Below, in pieces: positions 8,850-17,501 of a DNA stretch of 64,000 nucleotides (within the stretch, counting starts at the first letter, position 1; each line of letters begins with the position of its first letter). Position numbers and translations under genes: made by a program. Source of the stretch: Aridibaculum aurantiacum (GTDB taxonomy: Bacteria; Bacteroidota; Bacteroidia; Chitinophagales; Chitinophagaceae); the NCBI RefSeq assembly GCF_017355875.1, contig NZ_JAFEWC010000001.1, positions 2,232,001 through 2,296,000 on the forward strand, given 5' to 3'. Under the pieces are notes generated by a model that was not told where the DNA came from, made no database searches, and worked only from the letters and a program-made list of their open reading frames with translations.

Positions 8850-10799
8850 ATGATGCGCATATTTCCTGTTGTATTCCTAGCTTTTATGGCAACCCTGGTT
8901 TTGGCTCACGATAATGATAACTGCGATCGCAGGTGTAGTCATCGTTCAGTATTTGGCGCTACTGCTACCAATTATTTTCAGAATACGATAATGAACCGGT
9001 ATGACCTGAAGTACATGAAACTGGAGTTAGACGTAATGCCACAATCACGTAACATTAGTGGAAGCTGTACTTATCATGCCACTACCATTGCAGCCCTCGA
9101 TACTTTTGCTATTGAGTTCAGGCAAAACATGGTGGTAGATTCTGTTTATGTAAACAACATAAAAAGAACGTTTACCCGCGCCAACGATCATATCTATATT
9201 CCTTTTTCTTCACCAGTAGCTGCAGGTACGCAACTACAACTGCAGTTTTATTATAGAGGTACAGCATCAGGGGCGGCTATCTACGCAGGCTCTTCTACCA
9301 GCACAGGGTTGCGTTTTGCTGCATCCTTATCCGAATCATTCCAGGCTCGTGAATGGTATCCTGCAAAGCAATTATTAGCTGATAAAATTGACTCCGCTGA
9401 TTTGTGGTTCAGTACCGATGCACAGTACCTGGTTGGTTCGAATGGTTTGCTGAAAGAAGTAGTAGATCTTCCCGCCAACAGGAAACAGTATCGTTGGGCT
9501 ACGCGTTATCCAATAGCTTATTACCTGCCAAGTTTTGCTGTAGGAAATTATATGCAGTACACCAACTATGCAAAGCCTGCTCATATCACTCCTGATTCTA
9601 TTCCTGTTTTACATTATATCGTGAATAGCCCGAGCTACTTCGGCAACGTAAAGACGAACCTTGATAAGACACCACCTTTCTTAGAAAAGATGAGCGAGTT
9701 GTTTGGCTTATATCCTTTTCATCTTGAAAAATATGGGCACAAACAAGCAAGCATTGGTGGGGGAATGGAACACCAGACCATGAGCACCATGGATAACTTT
9801 GGTACCAGTCTTATAGCTCATGAACTAGGTCATCAATGGTTTGGAAACAATGTAACCTGTGCTACATGGAATGACATCTGGATCAATGAAGGGTTTGCAT
9901 CATATAGTGAATACCTGATGATGGAATACCTGCCGGCATTATATCCTACAACTACTGCGGCAGCTAACATGCTAAATGTTCATAATAATGTAATGAGTGC
10001 AACAGCAGGTAGTGTGTATGTTCCGATTGCTGATTCATATAATGAAAACAGGATCTTCAGTGGAAGGCTTACGTATGATAAGGGATCAGCCATTGTACAT
10101 AACCTGCGTTTCGAAATGCAGAGCGATTCGCTCTTTTTCAGAACGCTGCGTTTGTTCCAGCAGCGGTTTAAAGACTCCGTTGCTACAGGTGAAGATTTTA
10201 GAGCTCTTGCAGAAGAAGTAACAGGTAGAAGTTTCGCCGACTTTTTCAATCAATGGTATTATGGGCAAGGTTATCCTACGTATAGCGTAAACTATGGAAA
10301 GGAATCTACTGATGTACTGCGGGTAACTGTCAGCCAGACCACATCGGCTCCTGCTATTACTCCATTCTTTAAGGGTTTGCTGCAACTAAGAATTAAGTCG
10401 TTGCAGGGCGATACGATCATCACGGTCAATAACACCAGCAACAACCAGGTGTTCAACATCCCTTACAGTAAAAACCCTTCAGGTATTGATGTTGATCCAA
10501 ACAACTGGATCATTAATAAAGTAGGAAGCGTAGTTACATCAATAGACAATATAACAGCAGCACAGGCTGGTGTAAAAATATCTCCTAATCCAACCAAAGG
10601 TGAATTGAATATCTCTCTTCCTCCAACAGGTTTTAAAGCTATCCGTATCACTGATCTTTCAGGTAGAGTAGTGGGTGTGCATACTATTCCAAGTGGAAGC
10701 TTATTGTATAAAGTAAATTTGAATGCGTCGCCGGGCCTTTACCTTGTACAAGTAAGCGGCAATAAAGGAAGGGTGGTAGAAAAGATATTGGTACAATAA
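8850..10799 (+). CDS. Secreted M1-family metallopeptidase with T9SS sorting domain
   Basis: I chose the ATG at 8850 because it gives a clean signal peptide (MMRIFPVVFLAFMATLVLA); the frame extends back to a GTG at 8805. The zinc site is HELGH at 324-328 with the third ligand E347 in NEGFASY, as in gluzincin M1 aminopeptidases. The exopeptidase signature, normally GxMEN, reads GGMEHQT, so one residue differs. The last ~80 residues (ISPNPTKGELNISLP ... GLYLVQVSG) are a type A sorting domain of the type IX secretion system, so the enzyme should be exported across the outer membrane and secreted or surface-anchored. At 649 residues it lacks the long C-terminal helical domain of PepN. A bidirectional terminator follows. 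Confidence 0.92.
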   Translation: MMRIFPVVFLAFMATLVLAHDNDNCDRRCSHRSVFGATATNYFQNTIMNRYDLKYMKLELDVMPQSRNISGSCTYHATTIAALDTFAIEFRQNMVVDSVYVNNIKRTFTRANDHIYIPFSSPVAAGTQLQLQFYYRGTASGAAIYAGSSTSTGLRFAASLSESFQAREWYPAKQLLADKIDSADLWFSTDAQYLVGSNGLLKEVVDLPANRKQYRWATRYPIAYYLPSFAVGNYMQYTNYAKPAHITPDSIPVLHYIVNSPSYFGNVKTNLDKTPPFLEKMSELFGLYPFHLEKYGHKQASIGGGMEHQTMSTMDNFGTSLIAHELGHQWFGNNVTCATWNDIWINEGFASYSEYLMMEYLPALYPTTTAAANMLNVHNNVMSATAGSVYVPIADSYNENRIFSGRLTYDKGSAIVHNLRFEMQSDSLFFRTLRLFQQRFKDSVATGEDFRALAEEVTGRSFADFFNQWYYGQGYPTYSVNYGKESTDVLRVTVSQTTSAPAITPFFKGLLQLRIKSLQGDTIITVNNTSNNQVFNIPYSKNPSGIDVDPNNWIINKVGSVVTSIDNITAAQAGVKISPNPTKGELNISLPPTGFKAIRITDLSGRVVGVHTIPSGSLLYKVNLNASPGLYLVQVSGNKGRVVEKILVQ

Positions 10800-10837
10800 A
10801 AAAAGGCGCCCAGTTGTTTGAGCGCCTTTTTCTTTTT
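10800..10837. terminator. Bidirectional terminator between convergent genes
   Basis: AAAAGGCGC at 10801-10809 pairs with GCGCCTTTT at 10822-10830, with A-run on the left and TTTTTCTTTTT on the right. It can serve both the M1 peptidase (+) and the DUF2911 gene (-). Confidence 0.85.
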
Positions 10838-10849
10838 AATAGTATAACC

Positions 10850-11365
10850 TTACTCGAGGTTGAAGTTCACCAATGTGTTTGCCCACCTTAGTTTTACAAC
10901 ACCTTCTTTATCTACATCAAAAGTGAGTTGTTCTACATGATCAGCGCTTGCAGGTTTTACTTTTAGTCGAAGCGCATCTTCCTGCTCGTTGTAGCGTGTG
11001 CCCCACTGGTTCCAGATCTTGTTAAAGATCACCGTCCATTCGTCTTCACCAGGAATGGTATAAATGCTGTATTTACCTGCAGGCAATGTTTGTCCACTTA
11101 CTTTCAGATCCTTAGTAGTTTCAAATGTGGTGGCTTCGTTGGCACCGGTACGCCATACTTTTCCGTATGCAGCTATGTCTTTACCAATGGTTCTGCCTTT
11201 CACTGAAGGCTGGCTGTAGTTAATAGTTACCACTGCACCACCAGGCAAAGTAGCAGAGGCAACTGCAGGAGGCGAGGCACGTTTTGATTTATCATCTTGT
11301 GCGTTGGCAGAAAGAAAAACAGCAGGTAAAGCGGCAGCAAGTGCCAATACAAATACCTTTTTCAT
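10850..11365 (-). CDS. DUF2911 family exported protein
   Basis: A 171-residue protein with a signal peptide (MKKVFVLALAAALPAVFLSANA) and the DUF2911 signature: VTINYSQPSVKGRTIG, AYGKVWRTGANEATTFET, LPAGKYSIYTIPGEDEWTVIFN, WGTRYNEQEDALRLKV. Proteins of this family are common in Bacteroidota and predicted to be periplasmic beta-rich proteins; no activity is established as far as I know. It is a single-gene unit, convergent with the M1 peptidase. Confidence 0.88.
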   Translation of the reverse strand: MKKVFVLALAAALPAVFLSANAQDDKSKRASPPAVASATLPGGAVVTINYSQPSVKGRTIGKDIAAYGKVWRTGANEATTFETTKDLKVSGQTLPAGKYSIYTIPGEDEWTVIFNKIWNQWGTRYNEQEDALRLKVKPASADHVEQLTFDVDKEGVVKLRWANTLVNFNLE

Positions 11366-11478
11366 GAAATAGTTTTAAGGCTGAAGTTACCTCAAAAGCT
11401 GCTGAAAAATTCATAATATAAACAAGGGTCCCAACAAGGAACCAGGAACAAGAAACAGCTCCAGAGTTTTACATCCTC

Positions 11479-12006
11479 CTACACCGATTCCCGCAGTTGT
11501 TTTTCAAGAACTACAAAATGAAGCGGCTGCTTTGGCTTACCTACACCTGCATCTTCAGGAAAAGGTTTGGTTTCTCCTGTTTCATGGTAGCCCCGTCTTT
11601 TATACCACGCCAGCAGTTCATGTCTTACTGAAATAACTGTCATTATCATTTTAGTAACACCTTGTTGCATGGCAAAAGTCTCAGCCAGTGTTATGAGCTG
11701 TTTACCTATTCCTTCATCCTGCAAGGGTGGCGAAACAGACAGCATACCCAACATCATCTCATCTGCAGTCCTTTCCAGCATTACACAGCCAGCCAGCTCT
11801 TCTTCTTTTTTAAGCAGTAGCATTGTGTTGTCTGGCGATGCCAGCATCTGTACCAATTGCTCTTCGGTTATCCTTGCAGTTCCATCTATCAGGTCAGCTT
11901 CATGTGTCCATCCCTGGCGCGCATCATTTCCGCGGTAGGCGCTATTTACCAGCTTTACCAGTGCCGGCACGTCATCAACGGTTGCTTGTTGAATAACCAA
12001 ACTCAT
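11479..12006 (-). CDS. GNAT family N-acetyltransferase
   Basis: A 175-residue GCN5-related acetyltransferase. The acetyl-CoA pyrophosphate loop is QDEGIGKQL after the beta-4 strand MMLGMLSVSPPL, and the late motif LLAWYKRRGYHETGE is typical. The substrate is unknown. It lies 3 bp downstream of pncA on the same strand and is probably co-transcribed with it. Confidence 0.85.
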   Translation of the reverse strand: MSLVIQQATVDDVPALVKLVNSAYRGNDARQGWTHEADLIDGTARITEEQLVQMLASPDNTMLLLKKEEELAGCVMLERTADEMMLGMLSVSPPLQDEGIGKQLITLAETFAMQQGVTKMIMTVISVRHELLAWYKRRGYHETGETKPFPEDAGVGKPKQPLHFVVLEKQLRESV

Positions 12007-12009
12007 ATG

Positions 12010-12624
12010 CTACTTTTTTAAAACATCTGCTGAAGAAATGATTGAACCGCCTTTAGATCGTATATCATCTTTGGCAGCTTCAAATCCTGCCATGTCTATA
12101 GGGCGTGTTCCATCTTCTACTATAAAGGTTGCGAAGCCTTCTGCAAGTGCATCTTTAGCTGTGAAGTAAACACAGAAATCAGCAGCCAAACCAACCACAT
12201 ACACATCTGTTACCTTCTTTCCCCGCAGGTAATCAGCAAGAGCAGTTGTTTTTCTGTGGCCATTGTCGTAAAAGCCACTGTAGCTATCTATAGTGCTTTC
12301 CATGCCTTTGCGAAAGATGGCCTCCACCTTTTCCATTTCCAGTTCTTTACTGAATTCCGCACCTTCTGAGGCCTGCACACAATGATCCGGCCACAGCGTT
12401 TGCTGAAGTCCATCCAGGTCTATCACATCAAATGGTGCACGTCCTTCATGTTGTGAGGCAAAACTCTTATGATCTGCCGGGTGCCAATCTTGTGTAGCTA
12501 CTACTACATCAAAATATTGCTGTAACTGGTTACAGGTGGCTACTATTTCATTTCCGTGTGGAACGGCCAGTTTGCCGCCGGGTAAAAAGTCGTTCTGTAT
12601 ATCTACAAGAATGAGTGCTTTCAT
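12010..12624 (-). CDS. pncA: Nicotinamidase / pyrazinamidase
   Basis: Hydrolyses nicotinamide to nicotinate and ammonia in the NAD salvage pathway. From the ATG at 12624 (the frame extends to 12690 without a family-like N-terminus) it has 204 residues. The catalytic Asp is D8 in LVDIQNDFLPGG, the metal ligands lie in TQDWHPADHKSFA, and the catalytic Cys is in GLAADFCVYFT. The DGTRPIDMAGFEAAKDD block near the end is typical of PncA. It is divergent from the acylphosphatase gene (52 bp between start codons). Confidence 0.95.
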   Translation of the reverse strand: MKALILVDIQNDFLPGGKLAVPHGNEIVATCNQLQQYFDVVVATQDWHPADHKSFASQHEGRAPFDVIDLDGLQQTLWPDHCVQASEGAEFSKELEMEKVEAIFRKGMESTIDSYSGFYDNGHRKTTALADYLRGKKVTDVYVVGLAADFCVYFTAKDALAEGFATFIVEDGTRPIDMAGFEAAKDDIRSKGGSIISSADVLKK

Positions 12625-12675
12625 ACTAGTGTCGGTGTGGCACGAACATAGTATAAATCCCTGTAAAGTTCCGGT

Positions 12676-12945
12676 TTGAAGACACTGCACTTGTTGATAA
12701 AAGGCAAAGTACAGGGCGTATTTTATAGAGTAAGCGCCAGGGATAAAGCTGTAGAACTAGGGCTGAAAGGATGGGTTAAGAACACGGCTGATGGAAATGT
12801 AGAAGCATTGGTATCCGGGAATGAAGAAAAGGTAGATCAATTTGTAAGCTGGTGCTGGGAAGGACCATCTAGGGCTAGCGTTGCAGCTGTAGAAACCAAA
12901 GAGACAGAAGATGAAGCAGGCGAAGAATTTAAGATCATCAGGTAG
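12676..12945 (+). CDS. acyP: Acylphosphatase
   Basis: Small alpha/beta enzyme of 89 residues that hydrolyses carboxyl-phosphate bonds. The catalytic Arg is in GKVQGVFYRVSARDKA and the catalytic Asn in GWVKNTADGNVEALV, both intact. Translation must begin at TTG 12676: the frame is closed by a TAA at 12664 and there is no ATG before the conserved core. A histidine kinase gene starts 35 bp downstream and may be co-transcribed. Confidence 0.93.
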   Translation: MKTLHLLIKGKVQGVFYRVSARDKAVELGLKGWVKNTADGNVEALVSGNEEKVDQFVSWCWEGPSRASVAAVETKETEDEAGEEFKIIR

Positions 12946-12980
12946 GGCATTTTTAGAAGTAAGATATCCAAAAGAGAAAC

Positions 12981-14519
12981 ATGCACCAGAATAGGAATGA
13001 ATGGGCGAAAAATGAACAGGGGTTTGTAAAAACCATGCTAGATGCATCTATCCATGCTATTCTTTTACTTGAGCCTTTGTACGAACAGGAAACAATCAGA
13101 GATTTTTGTATAAAAGCAGCCAATCGTGCATTAACGGCACATGCAGGGCTACAACCTGCTGATGTAGTAGGTTCAACTTTAAGTTCCATTTTTCCTCATT
13201 ATAAAGAATATGAGTTTTACGACCTGTACCTGCAGGTTATTTCTACCAGTAAAATGGAAAGGAAACAGCTGTATTATAAAGATGCGAAACTGGAAGGATG
13301 GTTTGATGTTGGTGTGGCTCCACATGAGGAAGGACTGGTAGTGACTTTTGCTAATATAACCGAGCTGGTAACTTTTCAAAAAGACCTGGAAAAGCAAACA
13401 AGTCATCTTAATACAATTATCAATACAGCCCAATCCGGGATTTTCATGTTTGCTCCTAAAAGAGATGAAAAAGGTGAAATAGTAGATTTTGTTTTCACTA
13501 ATGTAAATCCTTCACTTGCTTCCTATGTAGGTGAAGATCCAGGAAGGTTACTGGGAGACTTGGGCAGCACGTGGTTTCCTGCTTATAAAACCAATGGATT
13601 ATTTGAAAGTTATAAACGAACATTGGAAACAGGTAATACTGAGCGATTTGAGTTTCATTATAATGACGATGGGATAGATGTGTGGCTGGACATTTTAGCA
13701 ACGCGTGTAGGTGGTGAAGTGCTGGTGACCTTTACTGATCATACACCGATGAAAAGGCTGCAACTGCAGCTGGAAGAAACGGTACATGAACTGAAACGAA
13801 GCAATGCCAACTTACAAGACTTTGCTTATATCGCTTCGCACGACCTGCAGGAGCCACTGCGTAAGATCACCTTCTTTGCTGATAAGGTGAAGCAACGTTA
13901 TAGATCTGAAATAGGCCCGGAAGGAGAGGCAATGGTAGAAAGAATAGAATCTGCCAGTGCAAGAATGGGTACATTAATAAATGACCTGCTTGAATTTTCG
14001 AAGGTTAGTTCATCATTATCTGCTCTTGAGCAGGTTTCGCTACAGGAAATATTCGACGATGTATTGTCTGATTTTGAAGCTACCGTTCAGCAAAAACAAG
14101 CTACCATACACGTAGATCCTTTGCCGGAAACTAAAGCCGATGCTGTAATGATGAGCCAGTTATTCCAGAACCTGCTGAGTAATTCACTTAAATACCAGAG
14201 GCCGGGAGTTGCACCTGTCATCAATATCAATTACAAAAAGACCATAGCGGCTGAAACTCGACTTAAAGTACGCTCTGATGATATGCAACGAATTTTTCAT
14301 GTGATCTCTATATCAGACAATGGAGTTGGTTTTGATCAACAACATGCTGAACGGATATTCCAGATATTTCAACGTTTACACGGACGTGCAGAATATCCCG
14401 GAACCGGCGTTGGATTAGCCATTGTACAAAAAGTAGTAGCACACCACCGCGGTTACATAGAAGCATTTGGAGAACCTGGAAAGGGTGCCACCTTTGTTAT
14501 ACTATTGCCGGCTAAATAA
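12981..14519 (+). CDS. PAS-domain sensor histidine kinase
   Basis: A 512-residue kinase without obvious membrane segments. Two PAS-like sensory domains (about 15-130 and 140-255) precede a coiled coil and the dimerisation domain with H287 in SHDLQEPLRKITFF. The ATPase domain has QNLLSNSLKYQ (N box), DNGVGF (G1) and GTGVGLAIVQKV (G2). The catalytic half is close in sequence to the partial kinase at the left edge (same SHDL.EP.RKI and GTGVGLAIV.K strings), so both belong to one paralogous group. No receiver gene is nearby. Confidence 0.9.
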   Translation: MHQNRNEWAKNEQGFVKTMLDASIHAILLLEPLYEQETIRDFCIKAANRALTAHAGLQPADVVGSTLSSIFPHYKEYEFYDLYLQVISTSKMERKQLYYKDAKLEGWFDVGVAPHEEGLVVTFANITELVTFQKDLEKQTSHLNTIINTAQSGIFMFAPKRDEKGEIVDFVFTNVNPSLASYVGEDPGRLLGDLGSTWFPAYKTNGLFESYKRTLETGNTERFEFHYNDDGIDVWLDILATRVGGEVLVTFTDHTPMKRLQLQLEETVHELKRSNANLQDFAYIASHDLQEPLRKITFFADKVKQRYRSEIGPEGEAMVERIESASARMGTLINDLLEFSKVSSSLSALEQVSLQEIFDDVLSDFEATVQQKQATIHVDPLPETKADAVMMSQLFQNLLSNSLKYQRPGVAPVININYKKTIAAETRLKVRSDDMQRIFHVISISDNGVGFDQQHAERIFQIFQRLHGRAEYPGTGVGLAIVQKVVAHHRGYIEAFGEPGKGATFVILLPAK

Positions 14520-14651
14520 CCTTCTGCATGTACATTTTCTCTTTGTTCCCAGATTAAGGATCGTCCTTTCTTTCCCTAAAACATGCGTCACTGGCTGTAG
14601 CCACCTTAGTTGGAAGTATTTTCCTTTAATTTGTCAAAATTTTTAAGCTAT

Positions 14652-15806
14652 ATGAATTTTCAACTAAGCGAAGAACACCTGATGATACAGAGTGCCGCCA
14701 GGGACTTTGCACGAAACGAATGTTTGCCAGGTGTTATAGAACGCGACGAATTACAACGATTTCCTAAAGAACAAATAATGAAGCTCGCTGAACTGGGTTT
14801 CATGGGTATGATGGTAGACCCACAATATGGTGGCAGTGGCATGGACACTGTTAGCTATGTATTGGCAATGGAAGAGATAAGCAAGATAGATGCAAGTGTA
14901 AGTGTATGTATGAGCGTAAACAATAGTCTTGTTTGCTGGGGATTGGAAGCATACGGAAATGAAGAGCAAAAACAAAAATACCTGACGCCTTTAGCGCAAG
15001 GAACTAAAGATGGAGATTTATACATAGGTGCTTTTCTGCTAAGCGAGCCAGAAGCAGGAAGTGATGCTACTTCTCAAAGAACAACAGCTGAAGATAAAGG
15101 TGATCATTACCTGCTTAACGGAACAAAGAACTGGATCACAAATGGTTCTTCTGCTTCAGTATACCTGGTAATGGCACAAACAGATGAAGGAAAAGGAAGT
15201 AAAGGCATCAATGCTTTTATTGTTGAAAAAAACTGGCCTGGTGTAACTGTATCTGCTAAAGAAAATAAATTAGGTATACGTGGCAGCGATACACATACAA
15301 TCATGTTTACCGATGTGGTGGTTCCAAAAGAGAACAGGATAGGTGAGGATGGCTTCGGTTTCAAATTCGCTATGAAAACGCTTGCCGGCGGTCGTATCGG
15401 AATTGCTTCGCAGGCATTGGGTATAGCCAGTGGCGCTTTTGAATTGGCAGTAAAATATTCTAAGGAGCGTAAGGCTTTTGGTAAAGAAATCATGCATCAC
15501 CAGGCTATCCAGTTCAAACTGGCTGATATGGCTACCAAGGTTGAAGCGGCTCGTTTACTTTGTTTGAAAGCTGCATGGGAAAAAGACCAGGGGAAAGATT
15601 ATACGCTTAGCTCATCAATGGCTAAAGTATTCAGTAGTGAAACTGCTATGTGGACAGCTATAGAAGCGGTACAGGTGCACGGTGGTTATGGTTTTGTAAA
15701 AGAATACCACGTAGAACGATTGATGCGCGATGCGAAGATCACGCAGATATATGAAGGCACCAGCGAAGTGCAACGTATAGTGATTGGACGAGCTATTTTA
15801 CAATAA
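14652..15806 (+). CDS. Acyl-CoA dehydrogenase, short/medium-chain type
   Basis: FAD-dependent enzyme that forms the alpha-beta double bond of acyl-CoA in beta-oxidation. The ATG at 14652 gives the usual N-terminus (MNFQLSEEHLMIQSAARDF); a longer frame begins at 14610. Signatures: GAFLLSEPEAGSDA (FAD/substrate), NWITNGSSA, LGIRGSDTHT, and the catalytic Glu in IYEGTSEVQ near the end, the position used by short- and medium-chain enzymes. The length of 384 residues is standard. No electron-transfer flavoprotein or thiolase gene is next to it. A strong terminator follows. Confidence 0.94.
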   Translation: MNFQLSEEHLMIQSAARDFARNECLPGVIERDELQRFPKEQIMKLAELGFMGMMVDPQYGGSGMDTVSYVLAMEEISKIDASVSVCMSVNNSLVCWGLEAYGNEEQKQKYLTPLAQGTKDGDLYIGAFLLSEPEAGSDATSQRTTAEDKGDHYLLNGTKNWITNGSSASVYLVMAQTDEGKGSKGINAFIVEKNWPGVTVSAKENKLGIRGSDTHTIMFTDVVVPKENRIGEDGFGFKFAMKTLAGGRIGIASQALGIASGAFELAVKYSKERKAFGKEIMHHQAIQFKLADMATKVEAARLLCLKAAWEKDQGKDYTLSSSMAKVFSSETAMWTAIEAVQVHGGYGFVKEYHVERLMRDAKITQIYEGTSEVQRIVIGRAILQ

Positions 15807-15823
15807 CATAATATGCTCTTATA

Positions 15824-15862
15824 GAAAGAGCCACTGCAACCACAGTGGCTCTTTCTTTTCCT
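15824..15862 (+). terminator. Rho-independent terminator after acyl-CoA dehydrogenase
   Basis: Perfect 13-bp stem GAAAGAGCCACTG (15824-15836) with CAGTGGCTCTTTC (15843-15855), followed by TTTTC. Confidence 0.88.
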
Positions 15863-15890
15863 TCATCCAAGAATTAAATGCGCCCAAGAA

Positions 15891-16571
15891 TTATTTACCG
15901 CATTTATTGTATTCATCAATAATATTCATTACTACGTCTACCCGCTTGTCTTTAAAAACAGTTACCTGCCTGTAGAAGTATCCTTCTTCCTGGTTAGCTA
16001 TTTTTTGTGCGAGTGAAGGACAGTCGGCTACAATCTTGCTCATCTTCTCATCAAAGTTGGGCGTAAACTTATTGCTGTTTAGTGCCCATACCTCTCGGTT
16101 CTTTTCATTAGGTAATTCCAGGAGGTAGTTGGTTTCGTAAGTAACAACATCATTATTCCTGCGATCTTTTTCTGTTTTCCGTTCTACATATTCGTACACG
16201 TGAATACGGCTATCTGCCGGTGTGATCCTTTTCATGAAACGGGTATTGCGGCCAAGGATAACACCACTGCGAATATCACGCATGGCATAATAGTCGCCTC
16301 TTACTTTATATCCTTCCACTTCAGAGACAGGAAAACGCATGGCTTCGCTTTCTCCGTTAGGTATCAGCTTTACGGTGCTATTCAAACCGCCTTCGGTGTT
16401 TATGTTCAGCCTGCCATCATACGATCTGCCATTTGTCAGGTAAATGGTGCCTGCAATATTCCGCATAGAATTAGGTGAATCAAAAACCACTACAGATCCA
16501 CAGCCATAGGTAAGAAGTGATAAGCTGGCAAGAACAGGCATCAATCTCAAATTCATCATCTTTAAGTGCAT
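15891..16571 (-). CDS. Lipoprotein of unknown function
   Basis: A 226-residue protein with a lipoprotein signal (LASLSLLTYGC, Cys near residue 24). The N-terminal start is uncertain because ATGs at residues 1, 5, 6 and 11 all precede the signal core. The mature part is beta-rich with IYLTNGRSYDGRLNI, PVSEVEGYKVRGDYYA and VYEYVERKTEKDRRN, then a C-terminal helical region ending in two cysteine-containing stretches (VADCPSL, YNKCGK). I do not recognise the family. It is divergent from the YggS-type gene. Confidence 0.72.
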   Translation of the reverse strand: MHLKMMNLRLMPVLASLSLLTYGCGSVVVFDSPNSMRNIAGTIYLTNGRSYDGRLNINTEGGLNSTVKLIPNGESEAMRFPVSEVEGYKVRGDYYAMRDIRSGVILGRNTRFMKRITPADSRIHVYEYVERKTEKDRRNNDVVTYETNYLLELPNEKNREVWALNSNKFTPNFDEKMSKIVADCPSLAQKIANQEEGYFYRQVTVFKDKRVDVVMNIIDEYNKCGK

Positions 16572-16609
16572 TATATAGTTTGGTTATAAATTGCAGGCAA
16601 TTATTAGTT

Positions 16610-17281
16610 ATGCCTGTAAACGAAGCCAAATATCAAGAGATAAGAAGTTTAATATCTGCTAAAAATGTACGAATGGTGGCTGTAAGTAAAGTGCAGTCTG
16701 TACAGGATATAAAAAAGCTATACGACCTGGGTCAACGCGACTTTGGCGAGAACTATGTGCAGGAACTTATAGAAAAGCAAGACGTTCTTCCGAAAGATAT
16801 AAGATGGCACTTCATCGGGCACCTGCAAACCAATAAAGTAAAATATATAGCAGGCTTTGTTCATCTTATTCATGGTGTAGATAGCCTTAAGTTGCTTAAA
16901 GAAATAAACAAGCAGGCGAAAAAGGAAAATCGTACTATATCATGTTTGTTACAGGTATTCATTGCGCAGGAAGAAACCAAGTTTGGGATGGACGAAGATG
17001 AACTAAAAGAGGTAGTGCATGCATTATCAGTAGATGATACCATCAGGAATGTACGTATAGAAGGACTGATGGGAATGGCCAGCTTTTCTGATGATGAGCA
17101 AAAAGTGAGAAATGAAATGCGATACCTGAAGCAGTTGTATGATCTGTATGCACAAGTAAGTGCACCATGCCTGGAGTTCACTACTTTATCTATGGGTATG
17201 AGTGGCGATTACCAGTTAGCAATTGAAGAAGGTAGCAATATGGTACGCATTGGCAGCCTGCTGTTTGGTGCACGCCTTTAG
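16610..17281 (+). CDS. YggS/ALDOA-type pyridoxal-phosphate homeostasis protein
   Basis: Single-domain alanine-racemase-like barrel of 223 residues from the ATG at 16610; the extension back to 16517 overlaps the divergent lipoprotein and lacks family sequence. The PLP lysine is in VRMVAVSKVQ, followed by GENYVQEL, WHFIGHLQTNK and the phosphate-binding LSMGMSGDYQLAIEEGSNMV. The family binds PLP without known catalysis and helps to balance vitamin B6 and amino-acid pools. The 3' end overlaps, on the other strand, the stop of a small membrane-protein gene. Confidence 0.93.
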   Translation: MPVNEAKYQEIRSLISAKNVRMVAVSKVQSVQDIKKLYDLGQRDFGENYVQELIEKQDVLPKDIRWHFIGHLQTNKVKYIAGFVHLIHGVDSLKLLKEINKQAKKENRTISCLLQVFIAQEETKFGMDEDELKEVVHALSVDDTIRNVRIEGLMGMASFSDDEQKVRNEMRYLKQLYDLYAQVSAPCLEFTTLSMGMSGDYQLAIEEGSNMVRIGSLLFGARL

Positions 17282-17391
17282 TCGTTGGTGTCTTTCCGTG
17301 GGTTTTTCTTAAGTATCACATAAGCAGCCATACCTATTGCCAATATTAATGCTACTCCCAATAACCACCACCAGCTTTGATCTTCTTTCAT
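17278..17391 (-). CDS. Small single-pass membrane protein, 37 residues
   Basis: Read directly from the minus strand: it starts MKEDQSWWWLLGVALI, has one hydrophobic segment of about 20 residues and a positively charged tail (KKNPRKD) ending NTND-like in TND. The composition (acidic N-cap, WWW at the interface, Lys/Arg after the membrane segment) is what a real small membrane protein looks like rather than random translation. Its stop overlaps the yggS-type stop region by 3 bp on the opposite strand. Function unknown. Confidence 0.55.
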   Translation of the reverse strand: MKEDQSWWWLLGVALILAIGMAAYVILKKNPRKDTND

Positions 17392-17501
17392 AATAAAATT
17401 TTTTCTTAGCTAATTTACATGAACAAACTTTAGTTACGAATAAACCATGCCCTTTGCTGGCGTATCTTTTGACTATAATTCTTTACTAGCTAAATCCAGG
17501 T

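Noticed and set aside
15107-15493. 128-codon minus-strand frame inside the acyl-CoA dehydrogenase gene
   Set aside because: Antisense shadow of a conserved enzyme.
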